DNA of 64,000 nt from Corynebacterium guangdongense (GTDB lineage Bacteria > Actinomycetota > Actinomycetes > Mycobacteriales > Mycobacteriaceae), in NCBI RefSeq assembly GCF_030408915.1, contig NZ_CP047654.1, positions 1 through 64,000 of the forward strand, in the 5' to 3' direction. Below the pieces are notes generated by a model. It did no database searches. It had not been told where the DNA came from and worked only from the letters and a program-made list of their open reading frames with translations. This document shows, one piece after another, positions 1 to 11,250 of this stretch. The position numbers and the translations under genes are program-made. Every line of letters begins with the position of its first letter. Position 1 is the first letter of the stretch.

Positions 1-1650
1 ATGGCGCAGTCCACACCGGACCTGGAAAAGGCCTGGGGTGAGGTCGTCGCAGAACTGCTCGCAGAATCCAATCGCGCAACCTCCGCCGTGCCGACTTTCA
101 ATCATCAGCAACGCGCCTATCTTCAGCTCGTGCGCCCTGCGGTGATGATCGACACCTACACGGTCCTTTCCGCCCCCCACGAACACGCCAAAGAGGTCAT
201 CGAGAAGGAACTGGGCGAGTACATCACCGCCGCCATCTCCCGACGCACCGGGCATCCCTGCGTGCTCGCGGTGACGGTCGAGGCCCCCCAGCCGGAACCC
301 GAGCCGACACCGACGCCGCCGACCGCTCAGCCGCCCGCACGGCAGTACACGCCTCCGACGCCACCCACCGCCCCGCCGCAGCGACCTCAGCAGACCTCTC
401 TCATGGACGAGAGTTCGTGGTCGCTGTCGCACACCCCCGACGCCGCCGCCCGGCCGACGGCCGCCCCGAGGTCACCCGCCCACCCGATGGATCTCGACGA
501 ACTGGCGGCGCAGTACGCCAGCCAGCAGGCAGCCCAGCAGCCGGAATGGCCGGAGCAGGCCCCGGATCCGGAGCACCACCCGCAGCGCCTCCCCCGCGAA
601 AAGCCGGCTCACGATCCGAACCGCGAGACCAGCCTCAATCCGCGCTACACGTTCGAGAATTTCGTCATCGGATCCTCGAACCGTTTCGCCAACGGCGCCG
701 CCGTCGCCGTGGCCGAGAACCCGGCCCGCGCCTACAACCCCCTGTTCATCTGGGGCGGATCGGGCCTGGGCAAGACACACCTCCTGCACGCGACCGGCAA
801 TTACGCGAAGGTGCTGCAGCCGGGTCTGCGGGTCAAGTACGTCTCCTCCGAGGAATTCACCAACGATTACATCAACTCGGTGCGTGATGACCGGCAGGAG
901 TCGTTCAAGCGGCGCTACCGAAACCTGGACATCCTCATGGTCGACGACATCCAGTTCCTGCAGGGTAAGGAGGGCACGCAGGAGGAGTTCTTCCACACCT
1001 TCAACGCCCTGCAGCAGGCGGACAAGCAGATCATCCTGTCCTCCGACCGCCCGCCGAAGCAGCTGACCACGCTGGAGGATCGCCTCCGCACCCGTTTCGA
1101 GGGCGGACTGATCACCGACGTCCAGCCGCCGGATCTCGAGACCCGCATCGCCATCCTGGAAAAGAAGGCCGCCGCCGACGGGACCCATGTCGACCGACCG
1201 GTGCTCGAACTCATTGCCTCGCGGTTCGAGTCCTCGATCCGTGAGCTGGAGGGCGCCCTCATCCGCGTGTCCGCATACTCATCCCTGACCAGGGAGCCGA
1301 TCACGATGGAGATCGCCGAGGTCGCCCTGCGCGACATCCTCCCGGATGACACGGTCGAAATCACCGCGGCCTCGATTAAGGAGGTGGCCAGCGAGTACTT
1401 CGACATCTCCATGGACGCCCTCATCGGCACGACCAAGACCCGCTCCGTGGCGCACGCCCGGCAGCTGGCGATGTACCTGTGCCGGGAGCTGACCGATTTA
1501 TCGCTGCCGAAGATCGGCCAGGAGTTCGGCGGCAAGGACCATACGACGGTGATGTACGCGGACCGGAAGATTCGCAAGGAGATCACGGAAAACCGTGACA
1601 CCTACGATGAGATTCAGTCCCTGACCCAGCTGATCAAGAACCGTCGCTGA
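1..1650 (+). CDS. dnaA: Chromosomal replication initiator protein DnaA
   Basis: DnaA binds DnaA boxes at oriC, melts the adjacent AT-rich DNA and loads the helicase. The 549-residue product has the N-terminal domain I, a long Pro/Gln-rich linker (about residues 95-215), and the AAA+ core with Walker A GGSGLGKT at residues 252-259 and Walker B around 311-316 (ILMVDD). The C-terminal DNA-binding signature GKDHTTVMYADRKI starts near residue 511. The linker is long, as is usual in actinobacteria. The window starts exactly on its ATG, so the promoter lies upstream and out of view. A strong hairpin follows the stop codon and an oriC-like region separates it from dnaN. Confidence 0.98.
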   Translation: MAQSTPDLEKAWGEVVAELLAESNRATSAVPTFNHQQRAYLQLVRPAVMIDTYTVLSAPHEHAKEVIEKELGEYITAAISRRTGHPCVLAVTVEAPQPEPEPTPTPPTAQPPARQYTPPTPPTAPPQRPQQTSLMDESSWSLSHTPDAAARPTAAPRSPAHPMDLDELAAQYASQQAAQQPEWPEQAPDPEHHPQRLPREKPAHDPNRETSLNPRYTFENFVIGSSNRFANGAAVAVAENPARAYNPLFIWGGSGLGKTHLLHATGNYAKVLQPGLRVKYVSSEEFTNDYINSVRDDRQESFKRRYRNLDILMVDDIQFLQGKEGTQEEFFHTFNALQQADKQIILSSDRPPKQLTTLEDRLRTRFEGGLITDVQPPDLETRIAILEKKAAADGTHVDRPVLELIASRFESSIRELEGALIRVSAYSSLTREPITMEIAEVALRDILPDDTVEITAASIKEVASEYFDISMDALIGTTKTRSVAHARQLAMYLCRELTDLSLPKIGQEFGGKDHTTVMYADRKIRKEITENRDTYDEIQSLTQLIKNRR

Positions 1651-1662
1651 CGGCGGGTCACC

Positions 1663-1716
1663 GACGGCGTTCCCGCCCTCCTGCAACGGAGGGCGGGGAC
1701 GCCGTCCGGCTTTTCC
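1663..1716 (+). terminator. Rho-independent terminator of dnaA
   Basis: A 19-bp stem (1663-1681 with 1688-1706, one G-U pair) with a 6-nt loop, followed by TTTT at 1711-1714. It lies 13 nt after the dnaA stop codon. Confidence 0.85.
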
Positions 1717-1759
1717 CGGCCCGCCACACGAAACCCGGGGCGGCGCAGGACTGGGGAGC

Positions 1760-2100
1760 CCCGGGTTATCCACAGAGTGATCCCCAGCTGTGTAATTACA
1801 AACATGTAATTCAATGATGTCCATCACGTCCAAGACATCACCGGCCCGCGCAAAAAGCTGTGGATAACTGCATAATCGCTGTGTATAGGGGGTCCCCAGA
1901 AAGTGGAGGAATTGTGGATGGATCCGGCGCTCCCGTAGTTATCCACATTTCCCGGAAGTTATCCACAAGGATCCCACAATCCGGATCACAGACCGACTCG
2001 CCGAGTCGACCACGGGAAAGCGCCCTCCATCCACAGGTTCCACAGGACCTACTGTTATTACCAACTTTCTTTCAAAATCCTTTCAAGAGAAAGGGGGCGT
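1760..2100. other. Candidate chromosomal origin oriC (DnaA boxes plus AT-rich segment)
   Basis: The 620-bp dnaA-dnaN gap has no convincing gene. Four perfect TTATCCACA boxes are visible: 1766-1774 (+), 1859-1867 (-), 1939-1947 (+) and 1959-1967 (+), with weaker matches such as CCATCCACA at 2027-2035. An AT-rich stretch at about 2047-2095 next to the boxes could be the unwinding element. Position between dnaA and dnaN is the usual actinobacterial origin location. A short ORF over 1860-2189 runs straight through the boxes and is not taken as a gene. Confidence 0.8.
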
Positions 2101-2214
2101 GTGGACAAACCCGGCCTCGTCCGGCCCGGGAGCTCCGAATGACAAGAACTCGAAGACGACGGAGCGAGTCGAGTCGGCGAAACGCTTAAGGTAGGTTTTG
2201 TAACTATCAAGAAA

Positions 2215-2233
2215 CGCGCGGGTTTCCCGCGCG
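2215..2233 (+). promoter_or_regulatory. GC-rich hairpin in the dnaN leader
   Basis: A perfect 8-bp inverted repeat (CGCGCGGG / CCCGCGCG) with a TTT loop, about 40 nt upstream of the dnaN ATG. No T-tract follows, so it is more likely a leader structure than a terminator. Role unknown. Confidence 0.4.
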
Positions 2234-2270
2234 CTGCAGTTATGCCCCAAGATCGAGGAGTTCACACCCC

Positions 2271-3473
2271 ATGGACCAGCAAGCGTCGAACAACAACGTG
2301 TCGTTCCGCGTCGCCAAGGACGACTTCTCCGACGCCGTGGCCTGGGTTGCGCGAAACCTGCCGACCAAGGCGGTCCAGCCGGTCATGCGTGCGATGGTGA
2401 TCACCGCCGATGAACAGGGCCTGGAACTGGCGGGTTTCGACTACGAAATCTCCACCAAGGTTCGGATTCCGGCCGAGATCGAGTTCGAGGGCACCATCGC
2501 CGTCGCGGGCAAGCTGATCTCCGAGATCGTCGGTTCCCTGCCCAACAAGCCGGTCGAGGTCAAGGTCACCGGCACCAAGGTTCTGCTCCAGTGCGGTTCC
2601 TCCCGTTTCGAGCTGCCGCTCATCCCCCTCGACGATTACCCGCAGTTCCCGCAGCTGCCGGAGGTCACCGGCACGATCAGCCCCTCGCTGTTCGTGGAGT
2701 CGATCACCCAGGTCGCGGCGGCCGCGGGCAAGGATGACACGCTGCCGATGCTCACCGGCATCCACATGGAAATCAACGGGGACAACGTGGTGCTGACCGC
2801 CACGGATCGCTTCCGTCTGGCGATGCGCACCCTGGAGTGGGATCCGGCGTCGGAGGGCATCCAGGCCAAGCTGCTCATCCCGGCGAAATCACTGGTCGAC
2901 AACGCCCGCACCCTGGACACCCACCTCGAGGAGCCGGTGGAGATCAACGTCGGCACCGGCGACCAGGTGGGCGGCGAAGGCCTGTTCGGCCTGCATTCCG
3001 GTTCCCGGGAGACCACGACACGCATGCTCGACGCGGAATTCCCGAACGTGCAGCCACTGCTGCCGAAGACGCACACCTCAATGGCGTCCGTCGAGATCGC
3101 TCCGCTGCAGGAGGCCCTGCGCCGCGTCAGCCTAGTCACCGAGCGCAACGCACAGATCCGCCTCGAGTTCTCGCACGGCCAGGTCATTCTTTCCGCGGGC
3201 GGCACGGAGGATTCGGGCCACGCCGAGGAGACCCTGCCGGCGTCCTTCACGGGGCGGGACAATCTCATCATCGCCTTCAACCCGGGTTACCTGAAGGACG
3301 GTCTTGCGGTCGTCGGCACGGACCGCGCGGTCTTCGGATTCACCGAGCCCTCGCGTCCGGCCATTCTCATCCCGGAGCCGGAGAATCTGCCGGAGGCGGA
3401 CGCCGAGGGCAACTTCCCGACGCCGGACACCGACTTCACCTACCTGCTCATGCCGGTGCGCCTGCCGGGTTAA
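2271..3473 (+). CDS. dnaN: DNA polymerase III subunit beta (sliding clamp)
   Basis: The homodimeric ring clamp that tethers DNA polymerase III to DNA. The 400-residue product shows the three-domain clamp pattern; FRVAKDDFSDAVAWVARNLPTK opens domain I and the C-terminus ends in YLLMPVRLPG, the usual clamp ending. The ATG at 2271 has a GAGGAG ribosome site 10 nt upstream. It follows the oriC candidate and is followed by recF after 39 nt, so dnaN-recF-DUF721 are probably cotranscribed. Confidence 0.98.
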   Translation: MDQQASNNNVSFRVAKDDFSDAVAWVARNLPTKAVQPVMRAMVITADEQGLELAGFDYEISTKVRIPAEIEFEGTIAVAGKLISEIVGSLPNKPVEVKVTGTKVLLQCGSSRFELPLIPLDDYPQFPQLPEVTGTISPSLFVESITQVAAAAGKDDTLPMLTGIHMEINGDNVVLTATDRFRLAMRTLEWDPASEGIQAKLLIPAKSLVDNARTLDTHLEEPVEINVGTGDQVGGEGLFGLHSGSRETTTRMLDAEFPNVQPLLPKTHTSMASVEIAPLQEALRRVSLVTERNAQIRLEFSHGQVILSAGGTEDSGHAEETLPASFTGRDNLIIAFNPGYLKDGLAVVGTDRAVFGFTEPSRPAILIPEPENLPEADAEGNFPTPDTDFTYLLMPVRLPG

Positions 3474-3512
3474 ACAGGATTCTTGTCAGCCATGTAGATC
3501 AGGAGGTGAGTC

Positions 3513-4706
3513 GTGTACATCCGTCAGCTGGATCTGCGTGACTTCCGCTCCTGGCCGGAGCTGAGCCTCGAACTGGAGCCCGGGGTCACGCTGTTCATCG
3601 GGCGTAACGGCTACGGGAAAACCAACGTCGTCGAGGCGATCGGGTATTCGGCCCACCTGTCCTCGCACCGCGTCAGCCACGACGCGCCGCTGGTGCGGGC
3701 GGACACCGCGAATGCCCGGGTCAGCGTCACCACCGTCAACGCGGGCCGGGAGCTGACGACCCATCTGCTGATCAAGCCGCACGCCGCCAACCAGGCCCAG
3801 ATCAACCGTACGAAGCTGAAGTCTCCGCGTGAGATTCTCGGTGTGCTGCGCACCGTGCTGTTCGCTCCGGAGGATCTCGCGCTGGTCAAGGGCGAGCCCG
3901 CGCATCGCCGCCGCTACCTCGATGATCTCATCGCCACCCGCACGCCCCGGCTGGCCGGGGTGAAGGCGGATTACGACAAGGTGCTCAAACAGCGCAACGC
4001 CCTGCTCAAGAACGCGGCGGGCACCCTGCGCCGCGGGTACGAGGATTCCGACGGGGCCTCCGCGCTGTCGACGCTCGACGTGTGGGACGCTCAGCTCGCC
4101 GGCCTCGGCGCGCAGCTCACGGTCGCCCGGCTCACTCTCCTCGATGAGCTCGGCCCGCGGATCACCGAGGCTTATCACCGCATCGCCCCGGAGTCCCGCC
4201 GGGCGGCGGTGGCCTACACCTCGAGGCTTGACGACGCCGCGCGCTCCCTCGTCGGCGAGGAACCGATCCGCGATGTGGCGGTCTACGAGTCGCTGATGCT
4301 CGCTGAGCTGGGCCGGCTCCGTCCGCGCGAGGTGGAGGCGGCCCGTTCGCTGGTCGGCCCGCACCGTGACGATCTGACGCTGACGCTCGGTGATCAGCCG
4401 GCCAAGGGCTTTGCCTCGCACGGCGAGAGCTGGTCCTTCGCCCTGGCCCTGCGGCTGGGCGAGTTCTTCCTGTTGCAGGCGGAGGGCACGGATCCGGTGC
4501 TCATGCTCGACGACGTCTTCGCGGAGCTGGACGCCAAGCGGCGTCACCAGCTGGTGGAGATCGCCGCGGACGTGGAGCAGGTCATCGTCACCGCGGCAGT
4601 CGACGACGATCTTCCCGCCAATCTCGCCGAGCGTCTCACGCGACGTGTCGAGGTGGGCGTGGTGGAAACCGAGCAGGGCAGGGTCTCGAGGGTGAGCCAT
4701 GAGTGA
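3513..4706 (+). CDS. recF: DNA replication/repair protein RecF
   Basis: RecF is an SMC-like ATPase that helps load RecA at single-strand gaps. The 397-residue product has the N-terminal start [14 protein letters not shown], Walker [10 protein letters not shown] at about residues 30-38, and a C-terminal ABC-type signature and Walker B region ([12 protein letters not shown]). A GTG start at 3513 is chosen because AGGAGG lies 6 nt upstream. Its 3' end overlaps the next gene by 8 nt, indicating translational coupling. Confidence 0.97.
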   Translation: MYIRQLDLRDFRSWPELSLELEPGVTLFIGRNGYGKTNVVEAIGYSAHLSSHRVSHDAPLVRADTANARVSVTTVNAGRELTTHLLIKPHAANQAQINRTKLKSPREILGVLRTVLFAPEDLALVKGEPAHRRRYLDDLIATRTPRLAGVKADYDKVLKQRNALLKNAAGTLRRGYEDSDGASALSTLDVWDAQLAGLGAQLTVARLTLLDELGPRITEAYHRIAPESRRAAVAYTSRLDDAARSLVGEEPIRDVAVYESLMLAELGRLRPREVEAARSLVGPHRDDLTLTLGDQPAKGFASHGESWSFALALRLGEFFLLQAEGTDPVLMLDDVFAELDAKRRHQLVEIAADVEQVIVTAAVDDDLPANLAERLTRRVEVGVVETEQGRVSRVSHE

Positions 4707-5391
4707 GACGCCGGAAAACGCCGACCCCCGGGACCCCGCGGAGCTGTCCGGTGATCTGGTGGACGCCATGTTCGCGAAAGTGCGGGCGACCGCCAAGCGA
4801 CGCAACGGCCGGGTTCCTGACCTGCACAACAAGGGCAACGCGGTCGTGCCCCGCCGCTCCCGGCCGAAGCCGCGGCCGGCCACGCAGGACCCGGACTCAG
4901 GCACAGGCACAGGCACAGACGCCACCGTGATTCCGGGTGTGCGGCAGCTGCATGAGCTGGACAAACGGGATCAGCGCAGCGTCGGCAAGCGGGTGTACGG
5001 CGCCACGGGGCCCGACGGGCGGCGGGCACGGCGACCCTACGACGTGCCGCGTTTCGGCGCGATCGTGAGCCGGGAGATCGAGCAGCGTGGCTGGGCCGAG
5101 GACATGGCCCGCGGCTGGGTGATGAATCACTGGGAGGAGCTGGTCGGCGAGAAAATCGCGCAGCACACCAAGGTGGAGATGATCAAGGACCAGAAAGTGT
5201 TCATCACCTGTGATTCGACCGCGTGGGCGACGAATCTCAAATACATGCAAATGACGATTCTGCAGTCGATCGCGGAGCGGATCGGGCCCAACCAGATTGT
5301 GGGGCTGAGAATCTTCGGGCCGAAGCCGCCGAGCTGGAAGAAGGGCAAACTCCATGTCAAGGGCCGGGGTCCCAGGGACACGTACGGCTAA
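4699..5391 (+). CDS. DUF721 (DciA-like) family protein
   Basis: A 230-residue protein of the DUF721 family normally found between recF and gyrB in actinobacteria. The family includes DciA, a loader of the replicative helicase in bacteria that lack DnaC; that role is known for other members and is inferred here from family and position. The N-terminal half is basic and low-complexity; the conserved DUF721 part runs from about residue 120 (WGEEL-type [13 protein letters not shown]) to the C-terminus. It overlaps recF by 8 nt. Confidence 0.88.
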   Translation: MSETPENADPRDPAELSGDLVDAMFAKVRATAKRRNGRVPDLHNKGNAVVPRRSRPKPRPATQDPDSGTGTGTDATVIPGVRQLHELDKRDQRSVGKRVYGATGPDGRRARRPYDVPRFGAIVSREIEQRGWAEDMARGWVMNHWEELVGEKIAQHTKVEMIKDQKVFITCDSTAWATNLKYMQMTILQSIAERIGPNQIVGLRIFGPKPPSWKKGKLHVKGRGPRDTYG

Positions 5392-5487
5392 CGCTCGGCT
5401 GACGGAAAGCGGAAAACCGCGACCTGGGAAAATGCCGTATACGGTCGAAAAAGGGGCCTGTGGCGCGCCGAAGCGTCGAATGGGTAG

Positions 5488-7620
<2,133 letters not shown>

Positions 7621-7629
7621 CCCCCGCGC

Positions 7630-7673
7630 CGCCCGCCGACAATGCTTGGTCGACCAAGCATTGTCGGCGGGCG
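7630..7673. terminator. Perfect 44-bp palindrome after gyrB, probable terminator
   Basis: Bases 7630-7673 form a perfect palindrome with 22-bp arms and no unpaired centre (GGTCGACC at the middle). It starts 9 nt after the gyrB stop codon. There is no clear T-tract, so termination is inferred from position and stability. Confidence 0.65.
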
Positions 7674-7687
7674 TAACGTTGTCATTC

Positions 7688-8215
7688 ATGACCGCGCCCC
7701 GTCTCATCGTCCCGGACGCCTCCCTCCACGCGTCCTGGGTGGAGTCCTTCGCCGAATGGCCGGATCCGCAGGATCACCACGGCGACGGGCTGCTGCTGGC
7801 CGGGGATCTTGACCTGCGCGTCCGGGCGGATTTCTCTGAGTGGGTCCGCCGCCTCATTGAGGATGAGGTCAGGCCGCGTCCGGGGCTCGTCACCGCCACC
7901 AACCGCTGGCTTGTCGACGCCTCCGGCTACCTCGGCTCCGGCCAGCTGCGCCACCACCTCGGTACCGATTACCTGCGTGACCGGGGCGGGCACATCGGCT
8001 ACAGCGTGCGCCCCTCGGCCCGGGGCAACGGCTACGCCCACGTCATTCTCCAGGGCATGCTCCACGAGGGGAGGATCCGCGGCCTGGGTCGGGTGATGGT
8101 GTCCTGCCTGGCGGATAACGCCGCCTCGGCGGCCACGATCCGCCGGGCCGGGGGAGTGCTCTGTGATGAGGACGACCAGCCGGGTCTGCTGCGCTTCTGG
8201 ATCTCGCTGAACTAG
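7688..8215 (+). CDS. GNAT-family N-acetyltransferase
   Basis: A 175-residue protein with the GNAT fold pattern: the acetyl-CoA binding region is RPSARGNGYAHVILQGML (R/Q-x-x-G-x-A type) around residues 114-131, and SCLADNAASAATIRRAGG gives the conserved N-x-x-S-x-x-x-x-x-x-x-G helix. Substrate cannot be told from sequence; the closest general group is acetyltransferases acting on small molecules or protein N-termini. The ATG at 7688 is the first after the gyrB palindrome. No strong ribosome site is visible, so a leaderless or weakly translated message is possible. Confidence 0.8.
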   Translation: MTAPRLIVPDASLHASWVESFAEWPDPQDHHGDGLLLAGDLDLRVRADFSEWVRRLIEDEVRPRPGLVTATNRWLVDASGYLGSGQLRHHLGTDYLRDRGGHIGYSVRPSARGNGYAHVILQGMLHEGRIRGLGRVMVSCLADNAASAATIRRAGGVLCDEDDQPGLLRFWISLN

Positions 8216-8251
8216 CGTCCCGACGCCCGGACTCATACTAAAGTAGGAGGC

Positions 8252-9433
8252 ATGAGTCTGGAGAGAACTCCCGTCGCGTCCGCTGCCATCGCGGGTCTCC
8301 TCGCCCTCGGGTTGCCGGTCGCAGCCGGTGCCCAGCAGGCCATCGAGGGCGGTGACAGCCTCCGGGGCGCGGTAGAGCTCGACGCTGGCTCGATGCACGA
8401 TCCCGAGGTTTACACGGTGCGCCTGCACAATGAGGACCCGATCTTCTTCGACGTCGACATTCCCGAGGGACAGCGGGTCCACGTCGGTTTCCTCATCGAT
8501 CCGGCAGGTGCGCCGGAGGAGGCCAACGTCATCAGCGACCTCCTGGACACCCAGGGCAACATTTCGTCTTATGTCGAACTCGACGCGGTCAATGACGACA
8601 CCTCCCAGGGGCTTCGCACCGGGTACCTGCGCAGCGAAATCATGGATCCCGCCAACCGTTCCTGGGGGCGCGACACCGTGCTGCGCGTGCGCGGGACCGG
8701 GAGCGATTACCCGGTGCAGATGTCCGTCAGCCTCATTCCCGACCCGGTCGACGGGGGAGGGCTCGCCGAGGTCGACCGCCCGCCACTGCGCTACGCCGAG
8801 GACCTGCGTCCGGTGGGGGAGACCGAACCTGTCGTGGCTGCCCCGGGCGCCAGCCTCAGCTCTGCCGGGGACGTGGGCGAAGGAACCACCGTGCAAACCG
8901 CCGACCCCGGCAGCACCCGGTATTTCCGGGTGCCGGTCGGCTGGCTGCAGGCGCTCGACGCGAGCGTCCGGATCACCACGCCGGGTGACGGAGTGCTCTC
9001 CTGGAAGATGTTCAACTCCGCGCATGAGCCGATGACGCTGGTGGGTGACTGGGAATTCTCCGCTGATCGCACGGATCCGGCGACTTTCGGTCAGCGTGCC
9101 CCGCTGCATCACAAGAATGCGGCTGCGAAGAACAAGACCCGCAACACCGGTTTTCTCGGGGACCATGTTTTTCTGGCAGTGACCAACACCTCCTCCGGGG
9201 AGGTCGGCTACGTGCTCTCCCTGACGCGGCGCGGGGAGGCCGTGGAGCCGGGCCCCGTCTTTGACGCGCAGGCCGCCGCGGAGCAGGCCCGGTCGGTGGA
9301 GGCGGTCGACTACCGCCAGAACCGTGCGCCCGGGTACGAGCAGGGCTGGTGGGCCAACCCGTTGTGGTGGGCGGTGGGGGCGATTCTTGTCGCCGTGATT
9401 GTATCTTCGGGGGTAATAATTCGCCGAAGCTGA
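8252..9433 (+). CDS. Exported protein with C-terminal membrane anchor, function unknown
   Basis: A 393-residue protein I do not recognise. It has an N-terminal signal peptide (hydrophobic AAIAGLLALGLPVAAGAQ, likely cleavage after about residue 27), a long extracytoplasmic region with no evident catalytic motif, and one C-terminal transmembrane helix (about residues 367-390) ending in IIRRS. The layout suggests an outward-facing protein tethered to the membrane. AGGAGG lies immediately before the ATG, an unusually short spacing. It lies directly upstream of the carotenoid operon but is not obviously part of it, as a promoter-like region separates them. Confidence 0.75.
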   Translation: MSLERTPVASAAIAGLLALGLPVAAGAQQAIEGGDSLRGAVELDAGSMHDPEVYTVRLHNEDPIFFDVDIPEGQRVHVGFLIDPAGAPEEANVISDLLDTQGNISSYVELDAVNDDTSQGLRTGYLRSEIMDPANRSWGRDTVLRVRGTGSDYPVQMSVSLIPDPVDGGGLAEVDRPPLRYAEDLRPVGETEPVVAAPGASLSSAGDVGEGTTVQTADPGSTRYFRVPVGWLQALDASVRITTPGDGVLSWKMFNSAHEPMTLVGDWEFSADRTDPATFGQRAPLHHKNAAAKNKTRNTGFLGDHVFLAVTNTSSGEVGYVLSLTRRGEAVEPGPVFDAQAAAEQARSVEAVDYRQNRAPGYEQGWWANPLWWAVGAILVAVIVSSGVIIRRS

Positions 9434-9464
9434 CTTCCGGGCCCCCGGGCCGTGCGATCTGTGC

Positions 9465-9485
9465 GATAATTTCAGACGTGCGTCT
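9465..9485 (+). promoter_or_regulatory. Putative promoter -10 and operator-like palindrome of the carotenoid operon
   Basis: TGCGATAAT (-10-like GATAAT at 9465-9470) is followed by the inverted repeat AGACG-TG-CGTCT at 9474-9485, ahead of the glycosyltransferase ATG at 9503. The palindrome would sit at the predicted transcription start, a good place for a repressor. No -35 element is clear. Confidence 0.4.
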
Positions 9486-9502
9486 AACGACTAAGGCTAT
9501 CA

Positions 9503-10294
9503 ATGTCGCGTGAGAATTCCGTGAAATCAATCAGCATCGTTATTCCATGCTTCAACGACGCTGTTTTACTCGAGCGCGCATTGGCCTCCCTGACGCGGCA
9601 GAGCGTTCCCGCAGACGAGGTGCTCGTGGTCGACAACAACTCCACGGACAATTCCGTGGAGGTGGCCCGTTCTTTTCCGGGGGTTCAGGTGATCACGGAA
9701 CCCCGGCAGGGCATCACCCACGCGACCCGGGCGGGCTTCGACGCCGCCACCGGTGAGCTCATCTTCCGCACCGACGCCGACGTGGTCGCCCCGCCGGATT
9801 TCCTCGCCCGGCTTCTCGACGCCTGGGACGCCGCCGAGCGGTCCGAAACGGCCGGGGGACGCCGGGTGGTGGCCGTGACCGGGTCCGCCGAGTTCGAGAT
9901 CGACGGCCTTCCCGGCCGCCTCGCCACGGCCGCCTACCTCGGGGCGTACCGGGCCAGCGTCGGCTCGGCGCTGGGGCATCACCCCTTCTACGGCACCAAT
10001 CTCAGCCTCCGCTCCGAGTGGTGGCGCGACGTCCGCACGAGGGTCGACTTCGACGACACGCGGGTGCACGACGACATGCACCTGTCTTTCCAGGTCAGTC
10101 CAGCTGAGACGGTGTGGTATCAGCGGGATCTGGTGGTTCGCATGGATCCCCGCGCGTTGCGGGGAACCCGCCAGATTCTGCGGCGATTCAGCCGCGGCAT
10201 GCACACGATGGCCGTCAATTTCCGCACTCAACCGCCGCCTCGCCGTCTGACAGAACGGGGCGTCATCCACCTTCCGAAGAGAGGCCCCCGGTGA
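9503..10294 (+). CDS. Family 2 glycosyltransferase, putative carotenoid glycosyltransferase
   Basis: A 263-residue GT-A fold protein. SIVIPCFND opens the nucleotide-binding half and the metal-binding DxD-type motif is RTDADV at about residue 90. It is the first gene of the carotenoid operon: its stop codon overlaps the crtE GTG start (GTGA). Because decaprenoxanthin occurs as glucosides in Corynebacterium glutamicum, I infer that this enzyme glycosylates the C50 carotenoid, a CrtX-like role. That is based on context only; it could act on another lipid. An internal GTG at 9521 is an alternative start. Confidence 0.75.
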   Translation: MSRENSVKSISIVIPCFNDAVLLERALASLTRQSVPADEVLVVDNNSTDNSVEVARSFPGVQVITEPRQGITHATRAGFDAATGELIFRTDADVVAPPDFLARLLDAWDAAERSETAGGRRVVAVTGSAEFEIDGLPGRLATAAYLGAYRASVGSALGHHPFYGTNLSLRSEWWRDVRTRVDFDDTRVHDDMHLSFQVSPAETVWYQRDLVVRMDPRALRGTRQILRRFSRGMHTMAVNFRTQPPPRRLTERGVIHLPKRGPR

Positions 10295-11250
10295 AGCAGC
10301 TCGACTATCTCGACGACAGGGTCGCTGAATCGATGGCCTACCTGTCCCATTACTTCGACCACGCCATGGAGCGGGCCACCTCGCCGTACCTGGCCACGGC
10401 CATCTCCGCCCTCCGCGACGTCGCCCTGGGCGGCAAGCATCTGCGGGCGCGTCTGGTCCACATCGCGGCCGGTGAGGCGACCGGCCCGGAAAACCAGGCG
10501 GCGGTCATCTTCGGGGCCGCCGTCGACATGCTCCACGCGTCTTTTCTCATTCACGACGACATCATCGACGAGGATCCGCTGCGCCGCGGTATCCCGGCGG
10601 TCCACCATGCGGTCACGGAGAAGACGGGCAGCGCCAGGGTGGGTAACGCTATGGGGATCCTCACCGGCGACCTGGGTCTGATGGTGACCTACCAGCTTCT
10701 CTCGGCCTCGCCGCTCGACGACTCCCTCGTACGGCGGGCAACCGGAATGGTGGCGGGCTACGCGGCGCAGACGGTGTCCGGGGAGCTTCTCGACGTCTCC
10801 CACCTGGTCAACGAGAACATCGACATCGACAGCGTGAGACTTTCCAACCATCTGAAGACCAGCCTCTACTCCTTCACTGCGCCACTGCATCTGGGATCCG
10901 TAGCGGCCCGCCGGGACAATCCGGACACGCTGTCGGCGATGTCGGCGGTCGCCGATCCGCTGGGCCGGGCTTACCAGGCAGCCGACGACATCGCGGGGGC
11001 CGTGGCACCGGTCGAGGTCACCGGAAAAATCCAGGGCGGTGACCTGGTCGCCGGCCGAAAGACTCTGCTGACGATGCGGCTGTGCGACCTGTCGCTGGAG
11101 GAAGCGGTTGAGCAGGTCACCGCCGAGGGAGACGCCTGGCTGGCTCAGGCACGCGGCGCGGTCGCTTCGCCGCACCTTCCCGAGGTCACCCGGGCGGGAC
11201 TCCATGACACGATCGACCGAGTCGAGAGGATGCTCCATGCCCACCGTTGA
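10291..11250 (+). CDS. crtE: Polyprenyl (geranylgeranyl) diphosphate synthase CrtE
   Basis: Condenses isopentenyl diphosphate with allylic diphosphates to give the C20 precursor of the carotenoid. The 319-residue product has the first aspartate-rich motif IHDDIIDED (about residues 86-94) and a second one, QAADDIAG, near residue 232. The start is taken as the GTG at 10291, which overlaps the glycosyltransferase stop codon (GTGA); upstream in-frame codons lie inside that gene. It overlaps crtB by 14 nt. Confidence 0.9.
   Translation: MKQLDYLDDRVAESMAYLSHYFDHAMERATSPYLATAISALRDVALGGKHLRARLVHIAAGEATGPENQAAVIFGAAVDMLHASFLIHDDIIDEDPLRRGIPAVHHAVTEKTGSARVGNAMGILTGDLGLMVTYQLLSASPLDDSLVRRATGMVAGYAAQTVSGELLDVSHLVNENIDIDSVRLSNHLKTSLYSFTAPLHLGSVAARRDNPDTLSAMSAVADPLGRAYQAADDIAGAVAPVEVTGKIQGGDLVAGRKTLLTMRLCDLSLEEAVEQVTAEGDAWLAQARGAVASPHLPEVTRAGLHDTIDRVERMLHAHR

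Noticed and set aside
1860..2189. 109-codon ORF between dnaA and dnaN
   Set aside because: It runs through the DnaA boxes of the oriC candidate and has no family features.
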